In this document: piece by piece, positions 55,112 through 64,000 of the stretch
Numbering within the stretch: position 1 is the stretch's first letter
Layout of the letters: the number at the start of each line of letters is the position of its first letter
NCBI GenBank assembly: GCA_942492935.1
Contig: OW818654.1
Coordinates: 434,001-498,000, forward strand
Length of the DNA: 64,000 nucleotides
Source: JANJUO01 sp942492935
GTDB lineage: Bacteria > Bacteroidota > Ignavibacteria > Kapaibacteriales > UBA2268
Direction of reading: 5' to 3'
Translations under genes and position numbers: made by a program
The notes under the pieces: generated by a model
Database searches by the model: none
What the model was told of the DNA's origin: nothing
Seen by the model: the letters and a program-made list of their open reading frames with translations, nothing else

Positions 55112-57829
55112 TTAACTTAAATTTTTCATTGTTAAAACAAATATTTTTTTGTTAATATTTTTTATGATTACATTTGTAAAGTGATAATTAATCCCATCAA
55201 TTACCAAGTCAATTTCTGTTGATAAATCTGTGTCTATATTCTGAACATTAATCTTTTTTTGTTTCGCTTTACTTTTTACTTTGGCAGTATTTAAAAGAGA
55301 ATTTGAAATTCTCACTTCTGAAATTTGGTTACCGTACATCTCTTTAAATTTATCATTTATGAATTGTACATTATAATTAAAATCAATGATTAATGCAGGT
55401 TCAGTAATTAGATTTAATACTACAGCGATTGTATCAACTGAATCTTTCAGTTGAATTTCATTCATTTTGTGGGTTGTAACATCACGATTAATTGTTAGAA
55501 TTGCTTTGTTTCCATTGTACTCAGTAAGGGAAGCATTAATTTCTAAAAATATTTGAGAGCCGTTACTATTATAATGAACTGCTTCAAAAACATAGTCTTT
55601 CTGTTTATTAAAAATATAGCTAATATGTTTTCTATTATTAGGCAAGTCAACAATGATTTGCTGCAAACTCAATCCAATGAACTGGTCTCTTTCAAATCCA
55701 TATAATTCACATGCTTTTTGATTCACATCAAGCACTATTTCTGTACCCGGCTCAAAAATTATTATTGCATCTAAACCAAAATCAAATAATCGTCTATAAT
55801 CTTTTTCAGACCTTTTCAGCATTTCTTCAATTCTTTTGCGTTTTGTAATATCTCTTCCAACGCAGATTATAGATTCGACTGTAAAATTATCTTTGGATAT
55901 TGCTTTATTTGACCAAGCGAGCCATCTCCAACCATATTTAGTTAAAGCCCTATGTTCATAATTTACAGAATACGGTTCATTGAACACTCTTTGTATTTCA
56001 TTATTAGTTAGTTCGATATCTTCGCTATGTACATGATAATTAAATTTCTTACCCGATATTTCATTTTCTTTTACTTCAAATAAATTGCAATAGGAAGGAC
56101 TTGCATAGAGAAATCTTAATTCAGAATCAAGTTTCACTACAAGTTCATTTTGATTTTCGACAAGTAATTTATATTTCTCTATGCTATCTCTTAGCATTTG
56201 TTGCTGTTTTTTAGATTCAGTAATATCTCTAATATTACCTATTATAAAAGCAGGTTCGCTACGATAATTTTTAATTAAAGAATAATTATCACTTATGTAT
56301 CTGTACTCTCCATACTTGTTTTTTAATCTATATTCAACAGTCAATTCAACCTTATCTTTGATAATATCATTTTCAATAATTTTTCTAACATTATGAAAAT
56401 CCTCAATATCATCTTTATAAATTAATTTTCTAAAATCATTCAAATCAAAATTATAAAATTCTTCTGGCGTATAGCCAAGCATTTGATATATTAATGGAGA
56501 TACAAATTCATATTTGTTGGTTTTAAGATTATATTTATAAACTAACTCTTTGCTAAATTCGAGCATTTCTCTAAGCCGATTTTCATTATCGTTCAACTCC
56601 CTTTCCATCATTTTTTCTGCTGTAATATCATTGATAATTCCAAATGCAAAATATCCTAAATCAGTCTTTACGGGAAAAAAGTATTTTTTTACAATACACT
56701 TAGTACCATCTTTTCTGGTAATTTCTTTTTCGAATGGTTTTTCGGGATATAATAATTTTCCTGTTCGAAGAAATTCCAGAACAGATACTTTGTTTTGTTC
56801 AATTGCATAAATATCATTTGGTTGGTCAGGGTAAATCAATGTTTGCATTTCCCAGAAAGTTCTACCTAATGCTTCTTCAGAAGACCAGCCAGTGATTCTT
56901 TCCAAACTTTCGTTCCATTCTTTAATCAATCCCTTTTCATCATATAAAACTATCCCATCATTAGATTTTGATATAAAAACCTTCAAAATCTGGTCTTTGG
57001 ATTTCAGAACAAGTTCATCTTCTTTTGTGTTTGAAATATCACTTAAAACTGCAACAAACCTAACAGGATTAAAATCATCATTCCATTCAACCACTTTGCC
57101 CTTCATTGATATACAACGATAACCAGTTGACTGTGATTTGAATCGAAACTCACAATCAAATTTGAAATTACTTTGTTCAAAACAAGATTTCAAATTATTA
57201 TAAAAATTCTTTCTATCTTTTTCATCAATCATCAATTCAAAATTTTCTTTTGTACAATCCCATACTTGTTCTTCATATCCATAAAAGTCAAGCCATTCAG
57301 GATTAATTTTCAAAATATCTTCTTGAATATTATAATCAAAAATACCAATATTAGAAACATTTGTAAATAGTTTGAATGTCTTTGCAATTTCTGAATATTT
57401 AGTTTCAGATAGCTTCAAATCTGTAATATTAAAAATTGAGCCAACGGTATGACTGAGATTTTTACTTGCATCTAAAATTACAGTTTGAAAATCATATATC
57501 CATAAATACTCATTAGAACTATTTCTCAATCTGTAAAGATACTCAATATTAAACTTCTTTTCTTTTGAATTGGCAATTTTTTGATTCAACCTCTCAAATC
57601 CCTCTTGCAAATCATCTTGGTGAATCAATGAGTGTAGAAAATCAATTGTGATATTTTTAGGTTCTTTTATTTTAAATCCAGTTAGTTTCTCAAATGTTCT
57701 ACTCAAGAAACAAACAGACCTTGTACTAAAATCTTCGTAATAATGAACTACATTATTATTTTCAGCAAGATTCAAAAAAATATCTTTTTCTAAATCCTCA
57801 AAGCATTTTATGTCTTCTTTCTTTTTCAT
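55112..57829 (-). CDS. Multi-PAS protein without an output domain
   Basis: 905 residues that appear to be six to seven PAS/PAC units in a row. The recurrent markers are FNITDLKLSE, VLSDISNTKED, IINDITAEK, IGNIRDITESK, GRDITKRK and INRDVTTHK at unit ends, with D.NGII-like and W-containing centres between. No HisKA/HATPase, GGDEF, EAL or HTH domain is present, and the stop comes within a last PAS-like unit. No membrane segment. It is likely a scaffold or ligand sensor acting by contact with another kinase, or the sensory half of a split kinase. Confidence 0.85.
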   Translation of the reverse strand: MKKKEDIKCFEDLEKDIFLNLAENNNVVHYYEDFSTRSVCFLSRTFEKLTGFKIKEPKNITIDFLHSLIHQDDLQEGFERLNQKIANSKEKKFNIEYLYRLRNSSNEYLWIYDFQTVILDASKNLSHTVGSIFNITDLKLSETKYSEIAKTFKLFTNVSNIGIFDYNIQEDILKINPEWLDFYGYEEQVWDCTKENFELMIDEKDRKNFYNNLKSCFEQSNFKFDCEFRFKSQSTGYRCISMKGKVVEWNDDFNPVRFVAVLSDISNTKEDELVLKSKDQILKVFISKSNDGIVLYDEKGLIKEWNESLERITGWSSEEALGRTFWEMQTLIYPDQPNDIYAIEQNKVSVLEFLRTGKLLYPEKPFEKEITRKDGTKCIVKKYFFPVKTDLGYFAFGIINDITAEKMMERELNDNENRLREMLEFSKELVYKYNLKTNKYEFVSPLIYQMLGYTPEEFYNFDLNDFRKLIYKDDIEDFHNVRKIIENDIIKDKVELTVEYRLKNKYGEYRYISDNYSLIKNYRSEPAFIIGNIRDITESKKQQQMLRDSIEKYKLLVENQNELVVKLDSELRFLYASPSYCNLFEVKENEISGKKFNYHVHSEDIELTNNEIQRVFNEPYSVNYEHRALTKYGWRWLAWSNKAISKDNFTVESIICVGRDITKRKRIEEMLKRSEKDYRRLFDFGLDAIIIFEPGTEIVLDVNQKACELYGFERDQFIGLSLQQIIVDLPNNRKHISYIFNKQKDYVFEAVHYNSNGSQIFLEINASLTEYNGNKAILTINRDVTTHKMNEIQLKDSVDTIAVVLNLITEPALIIDFNYNVQFINDKFKEMYGNQISEVRISNSLLNTAKVKSKAKQKKINVQNIDTDLSTEIDLVIDGINYHFTNVIIKNINKKIFVLTMKNLS

Positions 57830-58140
57830 ATACTTTTTGGCGAATTAATCCTGTAAAAATTCCAAATTACAAAATTTATAATCAATAATAATAACATATT
57901 TATTTTTATTTTGAATATTAGGAATAATTCAAGAAAATATAATACCAGATTGAGTTCAAAGAAATAAATATTGTAAATATTAAGTACCAAATTGAAAATT
58001 TCACCTTCAAATTACATTTAACTATTTAATAAATGCCTATAATTAACGGTTAACAGTCTGTTGATAAAGTAATATTGAAATGACATTGCACGTGGCTCAA
58101 GCCACTTGTTGCTTACAAAATCTGCGAGCCGATACAAAAA
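57830..58140. other. Intergenic stretch, little recognised
   Basis: AT-rich leader of the PAS gene. One small palindrome, GTGGCT-CAA-GCCAC, lies near 58092. Nothing else. Confidence 0.4.
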
Positions 58141-58175
58141 AAGGTTAGTAAGGTAATTTTACCTTGACTAACCTT
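58135..58175 (-). terminator. Strong terminator of the MCP downstream genes
   Basis: On the minus strand AAGGTTAGT-C-AAGGTAA and its complement (58141-58175, one bulge pair) form a long stem with a 3-nt loop, followed by seven T residues. It lies 58 nt after the stop of the 224-residue gene. Confidence 0.88.
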
Positions 58176-58233
58176 GCATATATTGTTTTCCAACGATTAA
58201 AGTCGAATATTTCAATATTAATAATGAAGAAAA

Positions 58234-58908
58234 TTACCCAAAAGAAGAACCTGAATAATTATTATCAGTTCTTTGTGCGGAATTCTTCATTCTTCTATAT
58301 AAAAATACAATTGCGGCTATTATCAGTAATACAAAGAATAATTTGCCCCAATTGAAAGTTGGTGGATAAACATCTTTTGTTCCATCAGGATTTGTTACAT
58401 ACACTGGTCTGGAATAGAAAAATGCTGGGACAGTCATATACCATAACATATTACCTGTTAAATACCCAGTCATCAATCCACTTGAAAAACCACCGTAGTG
58501 ATGAACATTATAATTAACTGGTAAACCATTTGCGCCAGTCATTGTTTTGGTTTCAGTTCTACGTGGAACTCCATACTTAGCTTTTGCTTGTTGAGAAGAC
58601 ATTTGTCTTGCCCCACCAAAACTTGAACTTCTTGAAGTCGTACCCGATGACCTTGTAGTAGAGGAACTTCTGGTACTTGTACTTCTTGGTCTTGAAAAAG
58701 AACCACCTCTTCTACCACCAAAACTACCACCACGCCTAACTTCAAGGAAATCAGAAAAATTATTAGAAAATTTGAATAATTCTGGAACTTCAATATTTTT
58801 TACTGGATTAGTTAAAATATCTGAAATTCCTGCGTAACTATTTTCAACAAAAAATAGCCCTATGATTAATGCGAAAAATGCTAAACTTTTTTTTGTTAAT
58901 AATTTCAT
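58234..58908 (-). CDS. Ser/Arg/Gly-rich exported membrane protein of unknown function
   Basis: 224 residues with a signal peptide (ends NSYA). There is a low-complexity region (about 58-110) of RRGGSFGGRR and Ser/Thr/Arg repeats, then a conserved-looking part (YNVHHYGGFSSGLMTGYLTG) and one C-terminal membrane helix (KLFFVLLIIAAIVFLYRR). It overlaps the upstream 157-residue gene by 4 bp, so they are co-translated. No family recognised. The Ser/Arg region would be extracytoplasmic. Confidence 0.6.
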   Translation of the reverse strand: MKLLTKKSLAFFALIIGLFFVENSYAGISDILTNPVKNIEVPELFKFSNNFSDFLEVRRGGSFGGRRGGSFSRPRSTSTRSSSTTRSSGTTSRSSSFGGARQMSSQQAKAKYGVPRRTETKTMTGANGLPVNYNVHHYGGFSSGLMTGYLTGNMLWYMTVPAFFYSRPVYVTNPDGTKDVYPPTFNWGKLFFVLLIIAAIVFLYRRMKNSAQRTDNNYSGSSFG

Positions 58909-59378
58909 TGAAAAATATCCTCCGTTTCAATTGATTCATCTTCATTTCTATAGGTAATATGAGCTTTAAATTCAATATCCTCAAAATTACCTTTATTAAG
59001 TAACGAATTAATTATGGTTTTGTTTTTTGTTGCTTTAATATGAACAAAAACACTAACAACGCCATCAAGAGTTTCATCATTCGAATAAATCATAGTATTT
59101 TCAATTTCACCATTACTTTCGACAGTAAATGCTACCAAACCTGCCGCTTCTTCCTCACTAAAAGTTGGCGGTACAACTTTAATATTATCAAGATAATCTG
59201 AAAAAATATTTTTTGTATAAATCTTTTTATCAGTACCTTCATATTGAATAATTGAATCAAAAGTACCTAATTCATCAAGATTTAAAAAAAGTTCTTTTAA
59301 GCCAGCTATTTGTTGCCCATTATAATAGACTGCAGTAAATTCTAACAATCCATTGCTTTCAATTGTTAAAGTAGCCAT
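58905..59378 (-). CDS. Unrecognised soluble protein with an internal duplication
   Basis: 157 residues, acidic, no signal or membrane segment. Two units of about 70 residues start at TIESNGLLEFTAVYYNGQ and TVESNGEIENTMIYSND and end KIYTKNIF and ESIETEDIF, so the gene arose by tandem duplication of a small beta domain. It follows the MCP gene by 79 bp and overlaps the next gene by 4 bp, suggesting a link to chemosensory or envelope work. Function unknown. Confidence 0.6.
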   Translation of the reverse strand: MATLTIESNGLLEFTAVYYNGQQIAGLKELFLNLDELGTFDSIIQYEGTDKKIYTKNIFSDYLDNIKVVPPTFSEEEAAGLVAFTVESNGEIENTMIYSNDETLDGVVSVFVHIKATKNKTIINSLLNKGNFEDIEFKAHITYRNEDESIETEDIFQ

Positions 59379-59457
59379 AAATTCCTCAATTAATTAAATA
59401 AAATAAGCGAATATAATCATTATATTCGCTTATTGAATGAATTACAAAAATACAAAA

Positions 59458-62400
59458 TTAATATTTACCAAAATCATCTTCATCTAATTTTATTAAATCT
59501 TCTGGTCTTTGATGATGATGATGACTATTGTAATCATCTAAATTAGCTTCAGGTAATCTCCTTGATTTATCACGACTTGTAGAAATCATTCTTGTTGGAG
59601 CCGAGTAAGTTGGAGTTTTGTATGTAGTATTCTGGTCTTCCATAATAGTAAATCGAGCTATCATATTTTTCAATTGTGCGGCTTGTCCAGATAGTTCTTC
59701 TGATGCAGAAGCTGACTCTTCAGCAGATGCTGTATTAGTTTGAGTAACTTTATCAATTTGTACCAAGCCCTCATTAATTTGTGCAATTCCTTGTGCTTGT
59801 TCATTAGACGATGTAGCAATTTCACCAACAATATCAGCAGATTTAATTGCACCTGAACGAATTTCTTCGAGTGCTTCACTTGTGCGTTGAGCAAGAACTG
59901 AACCATTTTCAACAGTTTTGATACTATTTTCAATCAAATCTGATGTTTCTTTTGCAGCAGTAGCACTTCTTGCGGCAAGATTACGAACTTCTTCAGCAAC
60001 AACAGCAAATCCTTTACCATGTCTGCCGGCTCTTGCTGCTTCAACAGCTGCATTCAATGCTAACAAGTTAGTTTGGAATGCAATTTCATCAATTACTTTG
60101 ATAATCTTTGAGATATTTCTGCTTGACTCAGTAATTTCAGACATAGCCAAACTTAATTGACTCATTTCTTTTGTACCTTTTTCGGCAGCATTTTTAGCTT
60201 CTGAAGTAAGTATATTTGCTTGATTAGCATTTTCTGCATTTGTCTTTGTTTGCGAACCAAGTTCAGTCATTGATGAAGTTATTTCTTCGAGTGATGCGGC
60301 TTGCTCAGTTGCTCCTTGTGAAAGTGCAGTTGAAGCATCAGAAACTTGCATAGCACCATTTGTAACTTCATCAACAGTAGTTTTTACCTGCCCGAGAATT
60401 TCATTCATCGAATCAACAGTATCATTGATAGCATTCTTCATTTCAAGAGCATCGCCCTTATACTCACTTGTCATTTTCACAGTTAGATTGCCATTAGCCA
60501 TTTCTTTTAATACTAAAATTGCTTCCTTGAGAGGTAACATATCTATTGTAGTATTTAAAGCATTTTTAATGATTGCGTGGTCGCCTCTGTAATCTCCAGT
60601 TACTTTTACAGATAGATTACCTTCAGCCATTTGTTTTAATACTTCAGCGGCATCATTTATAGGATTAAGTACTTCATCAAGTGTATTATTTACACCTTCT
60701 ACGATTTTACGATAATCACCGAAATGTTTAGTTGCATCTGCTCTGGTAGTAAGTCTTCCTTCTACAGCTGCGGTTGATAGCATAACAGAATCTGCAATTA
60801 ATGTATTTATTGCATTTATACAAGTATTGAGATTATTCTTTAATTCGTTGAAATCACCTTTATATTCATCAGTAATTAATTCAGGCATATCACCTTTTGA
60901 TATTTTATCAACATAATCAGCTGCAACAAATACAGGTTTAATAATAGCTTCAAGCATAGAGTTGATATTTTCTGCAGTTGATTGATAAATTCCACCCAAA
61001 ATTTCAGGATTCATTCTTTCTCTTAATTTACCTTCAGTCATTGATTTTATAACTGAAGTCAAATTAGAATTAAAGTTTGCTTCATCTGAATAATTGAGCC
61101 ACTCTACAACATAAGCTGTACGAATTCCATTACCATCAGTAATTGGAGAAACGTTCAATTTGAATATTCCATTACCCAGATGAATTTGCGCATTGTGCAT
61201 CTTTGTCAAATTTTTAAGCAAATTCTTCTGGTGAGCTGGATTTTTGTGGAATAAATCAATATTTTTACCAAGAATGTCCTTTGCACTAAAGTGAGGTAAT
61301 GACATTTTAATATTACCTTCTTGGTCAGAAAGTAATTTTTGATTTGATGTATTAACAAAAGTAATATTACCTTCAGCATCTCCCATCATTATGCTTGATG
61401 ACATTGAATTAATAGCATTAACAACTGCAGCAAGTGTATCATTGATACCATTTATAATTTTTTCAAAATCTCCTTCATGTTTAGATGCATCAGCTCTTGC
61501 ATTTAAATTACCTTTGATAGCATTTGCAGATAGTTGATTAACATCAGTAACTAAAGCACCAATACTTTTCGCAAGAATATTTACACTTCTAACAAGTGTA
61601 TCATTTGAAGAACGTTCTTTTAATGAAATATTAACATTGCCATTTGAAACAGATTCAATTGCTTTTGCTACTTCATTAGAAGCATTAATCAATACATTTA
61701 AATTGTTCTTGATATCATTAAAATCGCCATTATAATTATCGGTAATAATATTTGGCAAATCGCCTTTTGCAATTCTATCAACGTACTCAGCTGCTACGTT
61801 TAATGGTCCAATCACGTTGTCCAGTGTGTCATTCACACCTTGTACAATAGCTCTGAAATCACCATTGTGTCTGCTTGCATCTGCTCTGGTATTCAATCTG
61901 CCTTCTACTGCAGCTTTTGCGAGCATACCTGCATCGGTTACAAGTGCATCAACAGCATCAATTGCTTGATTTAGATTGTTCTTTATTGCGTTGAAATCAC
62001 CATTGTAGTTATCTGTAATTTTTGGAGGAATATCCCCTTTTGCAATGCGGTCAACATATTCTGCAGCTACATTCAATGGTCCAATTACTGAATCGAGAGT
62101 ATTATTTACACCTTCTACAATTTTACGGAAATCGCCTTTATGCTTAGAAGCATCTGCTCTGGTATCAAGTTTACCCTGAACTGCAGCATTAGCGAGCATT
62201 GAAGCATCTTTTACTAATTCTTTGATATTAGCACGTACAGATTCGATGGCTTCATTAATAAATACTTTTTTACCTGGGAAAATTTCGATTTGAGCATCAA
62301 GATTTCCATCACCAAATTCCATAAAGCAAGCCATAGCTTTTTTCTTAACTGATATGTGTCCGTTTACCATTGTATTAACACCAGCAGCCATAGTTCTATA

Positions 62401-63798
62401 TGCACCATTAAATTTGGTAGTATTCATTACTATGTCTATATCACCTAAATCATGTTGATTAGACATGTGTTGCATATCATTTATCAAACCATTTAAGCTA
62501 TCTATACATTGATTCAAATTATTTTTAATTTCATTAAAATCGCCATTGTAATTATCAACTATCTTTGGAGGAATATCACCCTTTGCAATTCGGTCAACAT
62601 ATTCAGCGGCTACATTTAATGGATTAATAACTGAATCTAAAGTTCTATTTACACCATCAACAACTTTACGGAAATCACCTTGATGGCGTGTTGAATTTGC
62701 TCTTGTGTCTAACTTACCTTCTACTGCTGCACCTGCAAGCATCATAGCGTCAGAAACAAGTAAATTAACAGCATCAATACATTGATTTAAATTATTCTTG
62801 ATTTCATTGAAATCGCCTTTATATTCATCTGTAATTTTTGGTGGAATATCGCCTTTGGAAATTCTATCTACATACTCTGCAGTTACATTTAATGGATTGA
62901 TTACAGCATCAAGCAAACTATTAATACCTCTAACTAAATCTGAGTGTTGTCCCTGATATTTAGAATAATTAGCACGAGTATCAAGTTTGCCATTAACAGC
63001 AGCAACTGTTAAATTTTCAACTTCTTTATTCAAAGAAAGCAAATCATCAGCAAGAGATTTCATTGCTTTCAATAATTCGCCTGTTTCGTCTGTTTTGCTT
63101 GTGTCAATGTCAATACTCAAGTTGCCTTTTGCTAAATTATCAGCAGTTTCAATTGCAATACGAATTGGTTTAACAATACTTTTTGTCAAATATACAGCTA
63201 ATATAATTGCAATGATTAAAGAAATAAACAGAATAATATAACCAATATTTTCAGCACTTGCTATTGCGTTATCAGCTCCAATTGAATCTTCCATCATAAG
63301 TTCATTTTGATACTTAATCAAGTCATTAACAACTGCCTTGTAATTATTATACAAAGCTGTTGTCTCTTTATCTAACACTATTATAGCTTCTGGTTTGTTA
63401 TTTGCTTTCACTAAATCAATAATTTTTGTTTGCGAAGCAACATAAAGCTCTCTTGCTTTTTTAACCGCTTCAAGCTTAGCAATTCCAGTAGGACTTTTTA
63501 CAGTGGAGTCAAGTTCTTTGATTCTACCTATGATTCTATCCCTTGCTACTTTAACACCTTCAACCACAACAGGTATTTTTGATTCATCAAAAATTATCAA
63601 ATCTCTCAAAAGCGTACCAACTTCATTAACATTATCAATAATGTCATTAGCCGCAACTGTTTTAGGATATTTGTCGAAAACGATTGAATTAATACCATCG
63701 TCAACAATTCCAAATTCGTAAATCGAAATTAACGAAGAAGCAGTAATTGCAATTATTAAAATTGCAAATCCTATGCTTAATCTTGTTCCTATTTTCAT
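59458..63798 (-). CDS. Giant methyl-accepting chemotaxis protein with many HAMP repeats
   Basis: 1446 residues from the ATG at 63798 (GGAG 7 nt upstream). A first membrane segment (about 9-28), a short helical extracytoplasmic sensor (about 30-180) and a second membrane segment (about 190-210) lead into a first HAMP. Then follows a long array of related HAMP units with recurring VEGKLDTRA, AAEYVDRIAKGDIPPKI and GDFNEIKNNLNQ phrases. An embedded PAS-like region lies at about 800-910 (MMGDAEGNITFVN). The C-terminal MCP signalling tip has EIAFQTNLLALNAAVEAARAG. The tail ends with a short His run and no CheR-binding pentapeptide. Signals to CheA/CheW, which are not in the window. Confidence 0.93.
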   Translation of the reverse strand: MKIGTRLSIGFAILIIAITASSLISIYEFGIVDDGINSIVFDKYPKTVAANDIIDNVNEVGTLLRDLIIFDESKIPVVVEGVKVARDRIIGRIKELDSTVKSPTGIAKLEAVKKARELYVASQTKIIDLVKANNKPEAIIVLDKETTALYNNYKAVVNDLIKYQNELMMEDSIGADNAIASAENIGYIILFISLIIAIILAVYLTKSIVKPIRIAIETADNLAKGNLSIDIDTSKTDETGELLKAMKSLADDLLSLNKEVENLTVAAVNGKLDTRANYSKYQGQHSDLVRGINSLLDAVINPLNVTAEYVDRISKGDIPPKITDEYKGDFNEIKNNLNQCIDAVNLLVSDAMMLAGAAVEGKLDTRANSTRHQGDFRKVVDGVNRTLDSVINPLNVAAEYVDRIAKGDIPPKIVDNYNGDFNEIKNNLNQCIDSLNGLINDMQHMSNQHDLGDIDIVMNTTKFNGAYRTMAAGVNTMVNGHISVKKKAMACFMEFGDGNLDAQIEIFPGKKVFINEAIESVRANIKELVKDASMLANAAVQGKLDTRADASKHKGDFRKIVEGVNNTLDSVIGPLNVAAEYVDRIAKGDIPPKITDNYNGDFNAIKNNLNQAIDAVDALVTDAGMLAKAAVEGRLNTRADASRHNGDFRAIVQGVNDTLDNVIGPLNVAAEYVDRIAKGDLPNIITDNYNGDFNDIKNNLNVLINASNEVAKAIESVSNGNVNISLKERSSNDTLVRSVNILAKSIGALVTDVNQLSANAIKGNLNARADASKHEGDFEKIINGINDTLAAVVNAINSMSSSIMMGDAEGNITFVNTSNQKLLSDQEGNIKMSLPHFSAKDILGKNIDLFHKNPAHQKNLLKNLTKMHNAQIHLGNGIFKLNVSPITDGNGIRTAYVVEWLNYSDEANFNSNLTSVIKSMTEGKLRERMNPEILGGIYQSTAENINSMLEAIIKPVFVAADYVDKISKGDMPELITDEYKGDFNELKNNLNTCINAINTLIADSVMLSTAAVEGRLTTRADATKHFGDYRKIVEGVNNTLDEVLNPINDAAEVLKQMAEGNLSVKVTGDYRGDHAIIKNALNTTIDMLPLKEAILVLKEMANGNLTVKMTSEYKGDALEMKNAINDTVDSMNEILGQVKTTVDEVTNGAMQVSDASTALSQGATEQAASLEEITSSMTELGSQTKTNAENANQANILTSEAKNAAEKGTKEMSQLSLAMSEITESSRNISKIIKVIDEIAFQTNLLALNAAVEAARAGRHGKGFAVVAEEVRNLAARSATAAKETSDLIENSIKTVENGSVLAQRTSEALEEIRSGAIKSADIVGEIATSSNEQAQGIAQINEGLVQIDKVTQTNTASAEESASASEELSGQAAQLKNMIARFTIMEDQNTTYKTPTYSAPTRMISTSRDKSRRLPEANLDDYNSHHHHQRPEDLIKLDEDDFGKY

Positions 63799-63876
63799 AT
63801 AAAACTCCAAAAATTTTGTAAATATTTATAAATTAATATGTCATTTTCTTTTTTTATCAAGCTCATCTTTGTTTAA

Positions 63877-64000
63877 TTAAAATGAATCCCAATCTTCTCG
63901 CAAAATAGATGCTTGTTTTAGTATTTCACTAAGCAATCCCTTTCCAATATCACTATTATTTGGATTAGGAATTCTTACTTTAAGAGACCCATTTTTCATA
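63877..64000 (-). CDS. HicA-like toxin, C-terminal part (runs off window)
   Basis: The last about 40 codons read KNGSLKVRIPNPNNSD, IGKGLLSEILKQASI and a stop. This matches the HicA/YcfA pattern of a KVTVP strand, a polar turn and a KGTLRSILRQAGI helix. The double-stranded-RNA-binding-like N-terminus with the catalytic His would lie beyond base 64000. A Met codon at 63997-63999 is more likely internal than the start. Type II toxin-antitoxin role is inferred from the family. Confidence 0.5.
   Translation of the reverse strand, partial: MKNGSLKVRIPNPNNSDIGKGLLSEILKQASILREDWDSF

Noticed and set aside
59458..63798. Poly-His tail as an engineered tag
   Set aside because: The His run (four residues plus neighbours) is internal to the natural tail, and no vector or synthetic sequence surrounds it.

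Overview
The window is AT-rich, double-stranded bacterial DNA from a Gram-negative member of the Bacteroidota/Chlorobiota side of the tree. A class such as Kapabacteria or Ignavibacteria fits better than Bacteroidia. The evidence is several secreted proteins with a type IX secretion (T9SS) C-terminal sorting domain, ASH/choice-of-anchor style surface proteins, DUF4397 lipoproteins, a tiny COX24/AURKAIP1-like basic protein, a single-membrane-segment plus beta-barrel anti-sigma-like protein, and many genes with clear Shine-Dalgarno sequences, which most Bacteroidia lack. No tRNA, rRNA or CRISPR array was recognised. The taxonomic placement is inference.

Layout. 1-10.7 kb: the end of a PAS histidine kinase, dsbD, a DUF1460 amidase-like protein, a 1532-residue T9SS surface protein and a divergent STAS/anti-sigma kinase pair. 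11-17 kb: a glycerol dehydrogenase-like enzyme, a DUF1697 protein, an IS3-type element and a type II restriction-modification pair. 17-24.3 kb: an aldehyde dehydrogenase, then a 3.9-kb segment (transposase, esterase, PD-(D/E)XK protein) bracketed by a 61-bp duplication of the dehydrogenase 3' end, then asd-queD-queF. 24.3-29.3 kb: secreted proteins and lipoproteins, the tiny basic protein and a ferredoxin-NADP reductase. 29.3-33.5 kb: a repeat-rich zone with an intact-ended IS4-type element (perfect 19-bp inverted repeats, 10-bp target duplication) and a frameshifted T9SS propeller gene between 208-bp direct repeats. 33.5-39.1 kb: hpf, a barrel protein, accD, MNT and PIN toxin-antitoxin genes and a T9SS reporter-like protein. 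39.6-46.3 kb: a transglutaminase-like lipoprotein, a T9SS protein, a secreted protein and a hydrolase. 46.4-47.7 kb: a nested tandem-repeat array. 47.7-50.6 kb: an outer-membrane protein, a dual-membrane anti-sigma-like protein and an ECF sigma factor. 50.7-55.1 kb: a cyclase-family enzyme, a lipoprotein, a 230-bp dispersed repeat, a LON-domain protein, mscL and an SRPBCC protein. 55.1-64 kb: a 905-residue all-PAS protein, two unknown genes, a 1446-residue poly-HAMP chemoreceptor and the end of a HicA-like gene.

How genes work together. Three signalling themes stand out: membrane/PAS sensing (both ends of the window), a partner-switching pair (9.9-10.7 kb), and the ECF sigma/dual-membrane anti-sigma/outer-membrane protein operon, whose sigma gene appears to start at a non-canonical AUU codon. 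The chromosome has been reshaped by three insertion sequences and by several families of short palindromic repeats. One palindrome lies in frame inside a T9SS sorting domain, and one repeat copy preserves the uninterrupted version of the IS4 insertion site. All function assignments come from reading motifs by eye; no database search was run.
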